NCBI GenBank assembly: GCA_013397795.1
Contig: VZTJ01004192.1
Span: forward strand, 3,381,452 to 3,445,451
Reading direction: 5' to 3'
Source of the DNA: Orthonyx spaldingii
Lineage: Eukaryota > Chordata > Aves > Passeriformes > Orthonychidae
Length of the DNA stretch: 64,000 nt
Shown: positions 12,601 to 25,300 of the stretch, piece after piece
Numbering within the stretch: the first letter of the stretch is position 1
How the letters are laid out: each line of letters opens with the position of its first letter
The notes under the pieces: model-generated
Told to the model about the DNA's origin: nothing
The model's database searches: none
Seen by the model: the letters and a program-made list of their open reading frames with translations, nothing else
Program-made: the position numbers and the translations under genes

Positions 12601-14454
12601 GCTTTTATCAAAAGTTCACCTTAAGAAACTTACGCACTTTGATGTCCTTAAAAGATTATCATATAGTCAGTAATAATCAGGCTCTTTTCTCCTTTTCAGT
12701 AGCCAGAAGGCCACATGTGGTTGTTCAATCAGAATGTGGCAAGTTTATAATCTATGATAAACAAGCAAAACAAAACCTCTGTATGTTGGCAGGATCCCAT
12801 AAAGGGGGTAACCATGAAACTTTAGTTATGGGTTTTTTGTACAGAAGACATGCATAATGTACAGTAGTTCTCTCTAAAGCCAATGAAATCATGAAGAGAC
12901 ATGGGTGGAAAAGATTAAATTATATGCTGCAAGGAATGGAATTTTCAATAAGAAGCAAAATCTAGAGTAGATCATGATAATCTACTTGCCTGCATTAAAG
13001 GATGTGTTTTAATCTTCAAAGATTAATTTATAACCTACCGTTTGGTTCTCAGTGACCCTTTCAGCCTAATTTTCCTATGTCCCCTGTGCATTTTGAGCTG
13101 CTTTCTCATTTATTTCCTGGTATTGCTAAATTGGCAAAGAACACTGTTGTTTATTATTTTCATTTTGAGCAAGGTTTTTCTAAATGTGTACAAAGGCTGA
13201 AACATCTCATACCCTGGAAGTAAAAACATATTGAGGACTGCATGCTTCCCATTTTGCTCATTCTCTATCCTTTTATATGGGAAATTACACAGTCCCTTCA
13301 AAAGCAGCCTATTCTCAGTACCAGATCAAATTAAAAGTGTCAACACAGTTTGGATGCTTTCAGTTTCTATTTTTGATCTGCCCAGCGTCACATTGTAGGT
13401 TCATGGCTGACAGATCCATGGTTCCAAATTCCAGCATTTCTGAATGGATTTTTCTTTTTTTCCCCACTATTCTTTTCTGTGGAGTGAAATTCTGCTCCAT
13501 AAAGTAGGCCAGTAAAAGAGGTTTCCTCTCATTTAGCAGTGTAAGGAGAACTGCAGTGGCGCACAAGTGAAGCCCCTTGTGCTTAGCAGAGTTGAAGCCT
13601 ATGTGCTGTAAACCAGATGTTGATATTTTCTTTGTTCAGACTCATCTTTGCCTTGGAATAACAGCATCTTTATCTTACTGTAACAACAGCTGAGGGGGAC
13701 TGTATCCATTCACCAATTCAGATAAACGTTTTTATGTTAAATTTAGCATACAATATAATTGTCTAAGCCCTTCACAAATAAATGGAATGGTGGATATATT
13801 CTAATGGTAATTCATCCTCTTTTGAATTGTGTCAACTTAAGACCTTCACAGCTTCCTCTTCCCTTTCATTGATCAAAAAAAGGATCTGTGTGAGTGGCTT
13901 AGATTTGAACAACTAACGCTTAGCAATCTAACTGAATTGTTTAAATCTCTTTAAAATATATGCACCAAAGTGTTCCTTTGGTTGCCCTTCCTCCTTCTTA
14001 TTGGCTGTCTTTGACACAATGCCCCTCTCCTGAATGCTAGAGGCTGTCTGGAGCAAAGACTGCTTGTATTTCACCTGCCACCTCAGCCCTTTTGAGGAGA
14101 CAAATAATACACAAGGACAATTGTTCTGTGGTTTAATTCTTACCTGACTTTGAACTCTGTAGCCTTAAACTTCATTCTTTATCTCTCTCCTCTGAAAAAG
14201 TAGGCAACTTGTATGTGTGTAAAACAAACAATGTTTTTGACACTTGGTAACACACTGAAGGGATTTTTTAAATCTCAAATGTTATCCGAGACTTTTGAAT
14301 CTTGAAAAAATGATCAGAAATCTCATGGGGGAAAAAAAGCTTTTTGAAAACTTCTTAAAATCACAAATGGAGCACAAAAATGACAAGTTCTTCGATCATG
14401 TTTATAATTTTCTCTCTCCAAATTTTAATTCACTTGGGAAAATCAGGCAAGGGG
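9685..14454. other. unique non-coding sequence
   Basis: No gene was seen in about 4.8 kb. Open frames at 10976-11209 and 11357-11695 (plus), 12040-12441 and 13360-13566 (minus) are unrecognised. The last ends with a peptide resembling one at 57.9 kb, described among the findings. No CR1 was detected. Confidence 0.45.
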
Positions 14455-14469
14455 AAAAAAAAAAAAAAA
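14455..14469. repeat. poly-A run
   Basis: A 15-base A run with no recognisable retrotransposon body upstream. Confidence 0.8.
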
Positions 14470-14519
14470 CCCAACCTCTAAAGCTGAACTTTTTAAATTT
14501 CAGAGAAATGGTTAATATG

Positions 14520-15060
14520 CGGTTTGTGTTGTGTCTCTCTCCATCCATGTGAACCATTCTCTCCATCTCATGTATGCCATCACACCAAATTTTTCATTTT
14601 CATCTTTTGCTACAGGTACATTAAACCTGTATTATTGCATTAAAGAATTAATGCACATTTTACTCTCGTTCTTTGTGCATTGTATTAGACCTAGGAGCTG
14701 GTTAGATCTATTTTCAGTGCCATTGTGTCTGGTTTATCAGCTCAATTGCTGGATGCTTACACTGTTTAATTCGAGGCCAGCTTGCCATTGTACTTAATGT
14801 TACAGACTGCACAGTGGGTTTATATTTAAAACCCTAGCAGGTTATGACCTTGGTGAAATGAGTTACTGTGATTTTTGTCTTCTAGCTGTTTATTTTACCT
14901 CCATAGGCATCAGAAAGTAAACAAGGGTACTGCATTTTTATTTAGACTGTATTACTGTACATTACGCATTACTGTGCAGCCCACAAAGTTTAGCTAAGAG
15001 AGAGGTTATTGTTTATTTAAAGAAAGAACACATTGCCATTCATACCTGTATCTCTAGCAC
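14520..15060. promoter_or_regulatory. candidate conserved non-coding element
   Basis: This stretch has balanced composition, no low-complexity runs, and many homeodomain-type TAAT/ATTA and TGCATT words (for example TTGCATTAAAGAATTAATGC near 14635). It resembles the texture of vertebrate conserved non-coding elements near developmental genes. That is an impression only. Neither strand shows a supported exon; the plus frame at 14531-14797 is unrecognised. Confidence 0.2.
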
Positions 15061-18000
15061 CCATGAAATGTAGTTATAATGGGATATCAAAGTTACTTCA
15101 CTTTTATACCTTTCTTCCTGATCCTCCCAGTTAATCTCACATCTCCACATTGTCTTTGCAAGTACTTATAAATTGGTTTGGAATGTAATATTGCTATCAC
15201 ATTTTGTTGTTAAGCAAGTATGTCTATGGGATATTTACTTGAAAGAAAGGTAAGTTAACAGACATTTGTACTATGTATTTCAGAGCATTTTACGAATTAT
15301 TTTAAGCAGACCTGAGTCCAGCTGTGCATCCTGATTCCACTATGTTCACAAGCCCCCGTTGCTGTTGCACACAGGTTGCTTTTCACAGAAAACCTAAGGG
15401 TACGGCCTCAGTGTCAGTTTGCATGAACACCATCCCCCGGGATCACGAATCTCTGGTATATTGTGCAAGAATGCAAAAGCAGCCCAAGAGATAGGTGTTA
15501 TCACCATCATGAATGGAGAACATTCTCCTGTTGTTTGTAATTAGGTGGTAATGGTAATACTAGAACAGGCTTTCAGTATTGACTGTCCAGGTATTTTCAG
15601 TCTAACAATATATCTGGTAAGAAAGAGTTGTAGTTGTTTTTCAGACTAAGTGCTCACTGGTTGTCAGTTAGTGGCTTATGCTATTTTAGACAATTTAAAA
15701 ACAATAAGCTTATTAACTTAAGGAGTTCAACAAAGTACTACCAATGTATGTATTTTATGCTGCAAGTTTAGCAGACGTTTTACTAGCCAGAAGTGTGATA
15801 AGGCTAAGAAGGATGAGATTGCCATTCCTGCTCTGCTCCATTTACTGCTATAAGCACAACAAGAAAATGCTTTTTTTTGAGTTTTGCTCTTTTTAAGAGG
15901 AAAGATTTAACATAAAGAAATGTTTAACAAAAATTAGTATTTGGTTTGCTAATTTAACTTATGATTAAGCCTCAGTTCTGCCCATCCAAAATAATATTCC
16001 ACTCCTGGTTTTTCTACCTAGTACTATTTTATTACAGTAAAATAATTCCTTGCTCTGACAGTGGTACTGATAGTATCTCAGAGCTGATGCTTCTTACGTT
16101 CTTGTATGTTTATGACGTTACTTTTTCAAGACAGCAATAGTCTAATGCTGGGTGGATTTCCCTGTAGGACAGGATTTATAGACATATAAATAAAATGAAG
16201 TTTGCACTAGAAAAACTGTATTCCATTTGGCAGGCAGATTTGTCTTTCCCATGACTTTAGTCCTTCCTTGATGATGAATTTGTTAAGGAGATTTATTCTT
16301 CTCTTGGAACAGATCAGATTTATGCTCACAAATGTATGGCCATACAGCCTATGGACTAATGTGTGCCTTGAGGCATGGTGCAGAATGCTGATAGAGAAGT
16401 TTTGCCATCAGGTTATCTCACTTCCCCAGGTTCAGCATTTTTGTAAACATGTCCCGTGACAAAACACTCCTAGGCTGCAGTGAAGTTCACTGATGTCACT
16501 GGTAAATAATTCAAATCAGACTTATTCATAGAGTTTCTCCAAGAGTAATTTGCCTTGATTCTTAAAAAGCTTTAGGACCAAGCAAGAAATGTAGGATCCT
16601 ATTCAGAAGAGCATTCAGCCATCAGCAATCTAAATATAGTGACATGGGGAAAAAGTTTAGGTAAATACTACCAGGAAGCCTGAGACTGAAGGTTTTTCTG
16701 CTTTAACTGATTATCACAAGGTTTTATGCATTCAGTTCACCTTCATTTTAATAGTGTCATGAAGTTTTTACTGTTTCTATATCACTGCTTGAAGGTCAAT
16801 AAAAAGATCAGGTAAAAGATGACTTTTACTTACCTTTATCTTCAGACAGATTATGTAAATCTGACATTAAGATGTCTTGTCATATAATATCCAAATATTC
16901 TAGTCTATTTCTTAATATTTTTTGTGTTGGAAGCTTTCTAGTTTCTTCATTTTTTTCATTTTCTAGTTTCTTCATTAGATTTCTTTTCTATGGTGGTCAG
17001 TCCAACAGCAGACTGAAAAAAGGATTTCTGAGGCAAAATATCCTTTCCTTTATCAGCAGCAATGTAAAAGCTCTGTTGAAAAGACCATGTTAGCAAATCA
17101 TATTACAGAAAAATATTTAGCTGTAAGCTATGTATTATATATCAGATTTTAGAAAAGGAAATGTTTCAGAAGACAGAGCAAAGTGTTGTAATTGAAAACC
17201 ACTGAAATGAGAAATATACATGTGTATATTACAGACTGAGCAGCAAGGAAAGGAGAAATTCATAGCTCTTTCACTCTTGCAAACTTACTAGAGTGAAATA
17301 AATCGATCCTATTAGAAACAGAAAAGCATTAAAGTAGTAGCACTGGGACCAGAATTTTCCTTAAGTGTTGTTTCCCTGGATCTGTACTTTCCTCTCTGCC
17401 CTTTCATCCTGCCAAGGTTTCGCTCTGTCCCCTGGTAGGTACATTAAGGGATGTGACACATGCAAGAGAAAAACAGTGTGTTCATAGATTATTTTTGTTC
17501 TCTGCAGTTGTTTCTTACCAGGCACTTTCAGTGACAAAGCACAGGAACCCTGCTCTGGCTATTACTGACATGAGGTTAAAGTGTTGTGTGCCCTTCAATT
17601 GGCTAACACCCAATTAATGTATCTCAGGCAGATGGAATTTGACATGAATTGCACAGTTCTGAAAGACTTTGCTGCCCTTCTTTATAGCAAGTTGAAATTA
17701 AAATCCACTTAGATTTGTAAGCCAGTTTATTTTTAAAGTCCTCTAATATAACTAATAGTCTTTGACTTCCACTTTTCCAGATGCCCCTGCTGCCCCTGGA
17801 TGCAGTCCAAGGATGCCTGTCACTTATTCAGGCAGTTTGTACTGCATTTAAACCCTTTCTTTTGAAAGAGGGATTTCTCCTAAACTAGATAACTAGGGAC
17901 AAATTCTTATCTTGGTAAAACCAGTGTAAATACTGAGAGACAGATTCTGTACGGCTATTTTTTTGGATTTCATAGTTTAATCTATATCATAAAAAAGCTG

Positions 18001-20539
18001 TTAGCCAGTGCCTGTAGTGTTACTCAGTTGTTTTTCTCATTTGGAGCAGATGTAGCACCTAAAGCTATACTTTTAACTCCTTTTAAGAACAACGTAGATC
18101 ACCAGTTTTATTTTTTAGACTTGTAAAAGCCTAAAACTTGGTGTGCATCCTAAAGTATGAAAGTACCATATGAAATGCTACAGGTTCTGCACAAATGTCC
18201 TGCAGCTACCAGGAGGATACTTAGCCTGTCTGTTATCCACTGATACTGTTGGTCTTTTCCAGTAACACTGCACATACGAAACTTAGATGTGATTGCCTTA
18301 AAATGTCAGTGCCAGTTTGGTGGAAAGCGCTCTAATTGTTACAAGTAAGTCAGTCTATGTTCATTCTTACTTTCGGATCCCTGAAGGGGACTGAATGTTG
18401 AATAGGACCATAATTCTGTGTGCTCCCTCTTGGTTACACCGATTGAAATTTTGTTGGAGCACACAAGGAAGCAGCCAGAAACATCTGCTCTGTGGTGTAT
18501 TACCTGTGTACTGTGCATGTAGTTCATGCTTGGCACAAATGTAGCGTATCCTCTGATGACAATACAAAAATACACTCAGAAATCTTGGCGCAAACCGGGA
18601 AGGATGTGGCATTAAATATTTCTAGTCTCTAGATGAGCAAGCAGCTTGTATCGATGGAGAGAAGGCAGAGAACCAGAAAACACATGAACTTGGGTATCTA
18701 ATTGGAGTACATATCATTTTACTAAAAATGAGCTGTAGGGAGCCGTAATACAGTGAGCAGTCAGAGAGAGACATGCTAGACACGACACTGAAACCTACAT
18801 GTAAAGATGTTGGAATGATATTCAGCTGGAACATTTTTGTCTCTTCATAACTCAAGGATTGTGTAGTTATTCAACTTCTGAGAGCTAAAAAATATAATTA
18901 TCACCATATTTTTCAGAGCTGCTTCAAATTTCCATCTGGAAAAAAATTCCTTGCAACAGTCTTTTTCATTCAGGCTGTATCTTGGATACTGGTAAGTGAA
19001 TTTGGGGAAAGAGGTATAATATCTGAAAATTAAGGTGTTTTACTGATTTAATTTAAATAGCTCAAAAATAATAGTTGATGATGCATTTAGAAGGTCTAAT
19101 CAAAGGTAGCTAGTCAGGGACCTCCTGCATTCTCCATCATTATCGGGACTTCAATAAAAATATCTGCTTAGCGTTCAGAAACCATAAAAAAAGTAGGCAG
19201 CATTAAGAAAGGAAACAGAAAAATGCTGAAAATATTATAAAGCTGTCACATACATTACTGGTGCAATATTTTTTGCAACACGATGTTCACTTTTCCTGTC
19301 CCATATCATACAAACCTATGTCACATAGGGTAGGCCTGTAAGGGACACAGATTATAGGTGGTAGAAATCTGCTAAATGCTCTTATTTTTCTCTTAGCAAA
19401 CATCACAGCTTATTAAAAGATATTATTAAGGCTTTCTGCCCTTGACTGCAAACTTTGAGAGACTGAAAGCATTAATATTTAGCATCAAAATCCTGTTTTC
19501 AGAAGAAAGCTTTGCTAGGAAATTTCAGTTGAATCCCAGGAAACGTGGACCTTACAAAATTGACAGTACTGATCATGAGCTACATAAGCTTTCACTATAA
19601 CTTGATTTTTCACTTCAGGTACCATATCACTTTCAAGTTAACGGAATGCTTAAGATGAGAATTTGGACAGCTTTTTTTTCTTTCCCTGTTTCCCATAATT
19701 TCAATAGTATTAATGCTAATTCTTTATCTGCGCTCCGATCTATTCTCACTTCTGTTAAGGAATTTTAAGCATCCCTATAAAGACTAAGCAACTTCAGACT
19801 GTGCATTTTTATAGTTAAATTTATTAATTAGTCTTGTCAAAGGCCATAGCAGTGACATTTTTATTGGAGTAAGAAGTACTGTTTTCTTCTTCCAGAGCAA
19901 CAAATACCCATTCCAAAAGTTTCAGAACTTTAAATCTGCACTATGTCAGCCACTGGTTTGCAGTTCAGGAAACCATAAACACTATGACAGTGCTATAGCT
20001 TCTGTAAGTCTACCCTTGGGACAAATTACCGTGACTTCCACACAGCTACCTGAGGAATTAATTTGATCCATAATATTCAGAGCATCAAAAAGATTTAACA
20101 TCTCTTTGCTCTCTACTGGCTTTGGGAAATGTTCTGTGTTGTGACACCCCACATTCCATTTAGTTTTACTAGTACCTGAGGGAACTGGCTTTTTAATTAC
20201 ATTTCTGACTAAGAGGACACGGACAGGATGGAACTAGATGAATGATATTTCCTGGAAAATCAATGGGCTAATTAGACAGAAAAAGCAAAGCTCCATTTTG
20301 CTTTTACTTGAAAGTCAAACATACTGCCCTTACAAGATATGACTCTTGCTTATAGATGTGGCTCCTTCCTTCATTTATGAATGACATTAATCAAGATGCT
20401 GTGAGACATGGCAACAGAATACAAAGGTCAGAGAAAGAAGTTCTGATTTTTGACATCACCCTTGGGTTCAGTCATGGTTCTATTGTGAATTCTTTGTGTT
20501 TCCTGGATGAGTCAAAATTGTTTGCTGATTTTGCAGAAT
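15061..20539. other. unique non-coding sequence
   Basis: About 5.5 kb with no gene or recognisable transposon. A local duplication of TTCTAGTTTCTTCATT occurs at 16936-16951 and 16961-16976. The overlapping minus frames at 18339-18612 and 18622-18855 are unrecognised. The segment 17580-17700 has an element-like texture but nothing provable. Confidence 0.45.
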
Positions 20540-20605
20540 AATATTATATTCAAATAATATATTAATAATATATTGAAATATACTATACTGTAATATATTC
20601 AAATA
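20540..20605. repeat. AT-rich low-complexity patch
   Basis: Almost pure A/T with repeated AATATATT-like words and short self-complementary stretches. It could breathe or form small cruciforms. No unit is regular enough to call a microsatellite. Confidence 0.75.
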
Positions 20606-22363
20606 GGTAAATAGTTGGTTTCTTCAATAGTGTAGAAAGCTTTAGGGGTTTTTTTTTTCTCCTTTTAAGTCCATTTTTAAAAAGTATGGATTCTTTCATT
20701 TTTGTCAGCTATTTCATTTTAGAAGAAATTTCTATCTGATTGTAGTCCTTCTTTGCATAAAGTCTCTATTTCTCTGAGTTTCTTCTGACCAAGTGTCAAT
20801 ACTGATTATATATAAAAGATCATCTCCCTTTTAATAAGATCTTGTTCGTGTGATTTATGAGGCAAGCATCACCGAGTATTAAATGTATTTTTATTGCAAG
20901 TTTCACGGTAAAACTTATTATAATGATTTCCCTAACTCTTCACCAGTTTGCATAGATTTATTAGCTCTTCACTTTCCTGTTTGAAAATTTGCCACTCAGT
21001 TAATCAAAAGGTTCATGCTAAGTTGCTGAAGCTGGAGTTTTTAAGGATTTTTTTTTTTTTTTTAACTAAATTAATAGAAAATAAACCAAAATAGAATATG
21101 GAGAAATTCCCAGATCAAATATGTTTGAAGCTGTGGTGCATCTTATTTCCACTTCTAATTGTTTATGTAATGGTAGGTTCTCAGCTTTCTAGACTGCTAA
21201 ATGCCAGCTGAGCTGTTCTTGGGGTCATTGTGACTATGCTGGTAGGACCGAGTGTGAAATAGGGAGCAGAAGTTTCCTTATTGAGTTCTTCCTCCTGTAC
21301 CCCACCCCACAAGGCCCTCTTGCAACTCTCCTTCTCTGAGAGCAGTATCTTTAATATGTGTTGTGCATCCTCCATAGTTTGTCAGTCTGTTCCTGAATTG
21401 GGACCCTGTAACTCAGAATTCGTTCTGGCGGTGTATCTGTATTCTGACGGGTCTTGGGTTTGTAGTCTAGAATTTCATAGCCACCTTCTCCGTGCCTCTT
21501 ATGTTACAACACATTGCGAGAATTCTGGTGCTCAACAGAGTGTGTAGGAGGGAAGGAAGCAGTGAATTTGCAAAAACAAACCCAAGGAAAGTCTGAGGCA
21601 TCAGCAGCCCAAACCAACACATCAGCTGTGGGTTTTTTTTCCTCTTTTGGGAGCTATGAACAGATTCTCTCTTGTCTAGGTTTCAGTTTTTCCATATTTA
21701 AACTCGCTGCTGTAATCTTTTGCAGCAGCCAGAGGAATGTTGTTAAGTTTAATTGAATTTAGAGAATAGCTTTGTAATCCTCCTATGACATTCACTAAAG
21801 GAACATCTTGTATCATTATTTTCCAAGTGTTTTTACCTAGTTAGTGTGGGAGAAGGTAAACAAATAACATGTATAGAAGGGGAAAAGTGGTCAGAAAATG
21901 GGGAAAATTACACAGAGAAGACGGGTGAGAAAGAAGTTGATGAAATTTAAAAAAAAAAAGGGAATTGGGAGAATGGTTTACAAGAAAAACAGTAAACATA
22001 ATGAGGGTAAAAATCTGCATTTGTACATTCTTTTACGTAGTATATGCATTTTGGTAATATCTGTTAATATATTCCTGGTACACATATTCTGCTATAATTT
22101 TGAGCACAACTTCATTATATACATGTTATGTGCCATATCTGAAGCTCTTTAATAGTAAATGAAAAAGCTTATCTTTGATTTTCTTAAGGTTTGCTTTCCT
22201 AATTCTATTACTTTCCTTGTTTGGAATCACTTCTTCCATTATTCCTTTCTGAAACCCAGTAATATTTTTGTCACCACATGTATTTTGTGTTGCTAACTTG
22301 CACAATTCATTCCTGAATTTCTTTGAGCAAAGATCACTTCTAGGTCATTTTATTTTGGTTGGG
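20606..22363. other. unique non-coding sequence with a poly-T run
   Basis: No gene was seen. A 16-base poly-T lies at 21048-21063. Overlapping opposite-strand frames at 21181-21547 and the frame at 21514-21756 show no domain. Confidence 0.5.
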
Positions 22364-22396
22364 TTTTTTTGTTTGTTTGTTTGTTTGTTTGTTTGG
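22364..22396. repeat. (GTTT)n microsatellite
   Basis: After a short T run, the plus strand carries consecutive GTTT units ending at GGG. It is short and likely to be length-polymorphic. Confidence 0.9.
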
Positions 22397-25300
22397 GTAA
22401 GTTTTTTATGCTATTGTAAGGTTTATAAATTGTCATTTTCGACTTCTTAATGTTAGGAGTAATGATTTGCACTGTTTTTTTTCTTTTATATAAATCTGTC
22501 AGAAATATCTCCTCAAAGACTTCCATCTCTGTTGACTTGAGGCTATGATTTTAACAATAAAAAGTCTGCAAAGTCAGAAATTGGCCACATTCTCGTTTCT
22601 AATCCCATAGAAGGTTAGTCATAGTTCTGTATCTGAATGCTTTTGAAGACTGCATTAATGAGTGTTAAGAGGTGTGAAGATCCACAGCAGGTGGTTATCT
22701 CAAGTGTTAGTGCTGTTTGTTTTCAAGCCAGTGGATGGAATAAGTTTTGAGGTTTTGCCCATGGGAATCAACTTGTTTGACTTTATACTTCAGGATGAAA
22801 ATATTCTGCTGTTTATTTTCTGGTGATCTCACATTTTCTGTTTTTGACAGGTTGAAAGTACTTTACTCCTAAATTCTAGTTTGGGCTTGTAGACAGGAGA
22901 GTTTACCATAAATATGATGAAAGTGTGCAGTTGTGAGTGAACATCTAGACTGAAGTTGTGCAATTTGTTGGTCATCCAGGATGTACTAGTCCGGTCCTTG
23001 TGTGGCTGAGCGTGGACTGGATCACTAAGGGTACTGCAGACTTTAGCATGTGTTCAAAGAGTTGTTTCTAGCCATTAAACTGTTTTGCATATTCCTGAAC
23101 AGGACACATGCACATAGCAGACTGGAAAGGCATTGGGGAGGGGTGACAGCTATAGAGAAGGCAAAAATTTGCAGTGAAATGAGGGTAGAGTGGGAATACT
23201 GAAGAGTTCTTGCCCCAAGAGTGGGCTCTCAGAGTGAATAAACTTGAGAGACTGAAGTTTTTTGATTAAATACTAATTGAAATATTGTGTTGTCAAAGGG
23301 AAAAAAAGTTGACAAGAGAAAGCAGGGAGAGTCTTAGGAAGCAAAAATTACATAAGTGAACCATGAAGTTGCAAAGAGGACAGGGCATGCAGTATTAGCA
23401 GCTACTCTGAAATCTTGACTCTGACCCTTTTAACAAGCATCGGGGGATGTTTAAAGAGCATCTGAGGTTTGAAGGTCACACAATCATGACAGTCGTGTCA
23501 AAATAGTTGAGAAATGGCGTGTAACGTGATAAACACTTTTCCGCAGCGGCTTTTTTCGTTGGTCATGAGGGAGAGAACAACTAAGGCATGAAATGTAGTT
23601 AGCAGGTTCCATACTAATGTGCTAGAGGATATGTATATAAATACATCTAAATCCATACCATACCTGTGATTGGCAAGTTATCAGTGCTTTTGGCACTTAT
23701 GTGAAGAAAGGCCCTACTTTATTAGATGTGCAGTGAGACATATGGTTGCCATGGGAACTGCTACCCTACGTGCTGTATGTGCTTATTATTAATGTTACAC
23801 TTGTATTAAGATTTTGATACAGGCTTTTCATTCTAATTGGACTAGTTGTATGTACTTGTCCCAGTTAAAAAAACAGCTCAGAACAAATGAGTGTTTTCAT
23901 TATTAGATGTTTATCAGATCCAGAAACACGAAGAGAATTGCTTTCTATCAAGGTAAGGTGAGAAAGGAGAGCCACTGAGCCTGTCTCTCTCATTAATTTT
24001 ACAAGAAAGGAAGGGTAGTTTGCAATTAAGTCATCAAGATAGTGCTTGTTTACTTTGCTAAACCTTACTGGATACTCAATAGGTTAAATTTAAATACACT
24101 GCATCCATAGGCTGTCGTGAGAAAACATGGAAGTATGATTTTATTAGAGAGCTTAGATAGCGTTTATTTTTCTGAGCTTATTTCCAGAAGCTTTTGGACA
24201 GACCTTAAACAGAAAAATCCGTTTCAAGTAAATGGATTAGAATTTTCAGGGAAACCTTAGAGACTTCAGGGGAGAATGGTCAAGAGACTGGCAATTTTGT
24301 GTTAGTGGGATGATAATGACAATTACGAATGAGTTATTCTAAAGGGACGGTAATCTTTTGTAGAAACCATTCTGGTAAGTGTCCAAAACGTAATTTATTT
24401 GTCTTACTGGGAGCAGTCTGAAAAGTAATCATTGTTGTGAGAATGTATTCCTTAAATTGATACAGTCAAGTTTTTGATAAAACTTTCATTGTTTATAAAT
24501 AATTAAAAACTTCCCTCTGATTTTTCAAAGTAGCATCTTCCTAACCATTCTGTGTGATTGTGTATTTTAGACTAATTTAGCTGTATACAAATGCTTCACA
24601 CTTGTTAGCTCACATGGAGGTTTTAGATGAGGAATATAATAACTGGATAGACAGAGACACATATATACATACATTTGTCTAGATTTATAAGTGACTGAAA
24701 AAAATTTGAAATGCACTGTGGATTTTCATCAGTGTTTCTCAATAGCTAAGCAAGGACCTTTTTGGGACTTTCTGTAGTAGGTTTTCATGATGCTTTGTTC
24801 ATGTGGTACTTTCTTTTGGATTTCTTTTCTTTACCAGAGGTTTACACTCAAAGAAGTAAGTTCTTAGTAGCAGAAATGGAGGCAGTTAATTATTCAGAAT
24901 ATAATATTTTCCAGCAGAGAGGTAGTTTAGTCGTAGATCCAAACTTCCCACAGTAATTTGTTTCAATAGCACAGACCCTCTTAACTAAGAGGGAAGTGAT
25001 AAAAGTAATGAGCTCTTAATGAGTCTCTTCAAGGAGCTGAGATGAAGGAGAGTCACTCAAGCTTCTTGGAAAGCAGACTTTTGAAAGTTTCTTTGACAGT
25101 ACAGGGCAGTAACAAGTTCCTGTTGTGCTTGGAAGTAGCCTGTTAGGCAGCTGTGGCTAATGCCTTTTAATAATTTCAGAAATGGGAGATAAGGTGTCAT
25201 TTCATTTCTGCTAAGTGTACAGCAAGAGAACTCACTCCCTTGAAGTTGATACATTTTGATCCCATTTAGCTTGACTTTTCCTCTCCTCAGTGGCTTCCAA

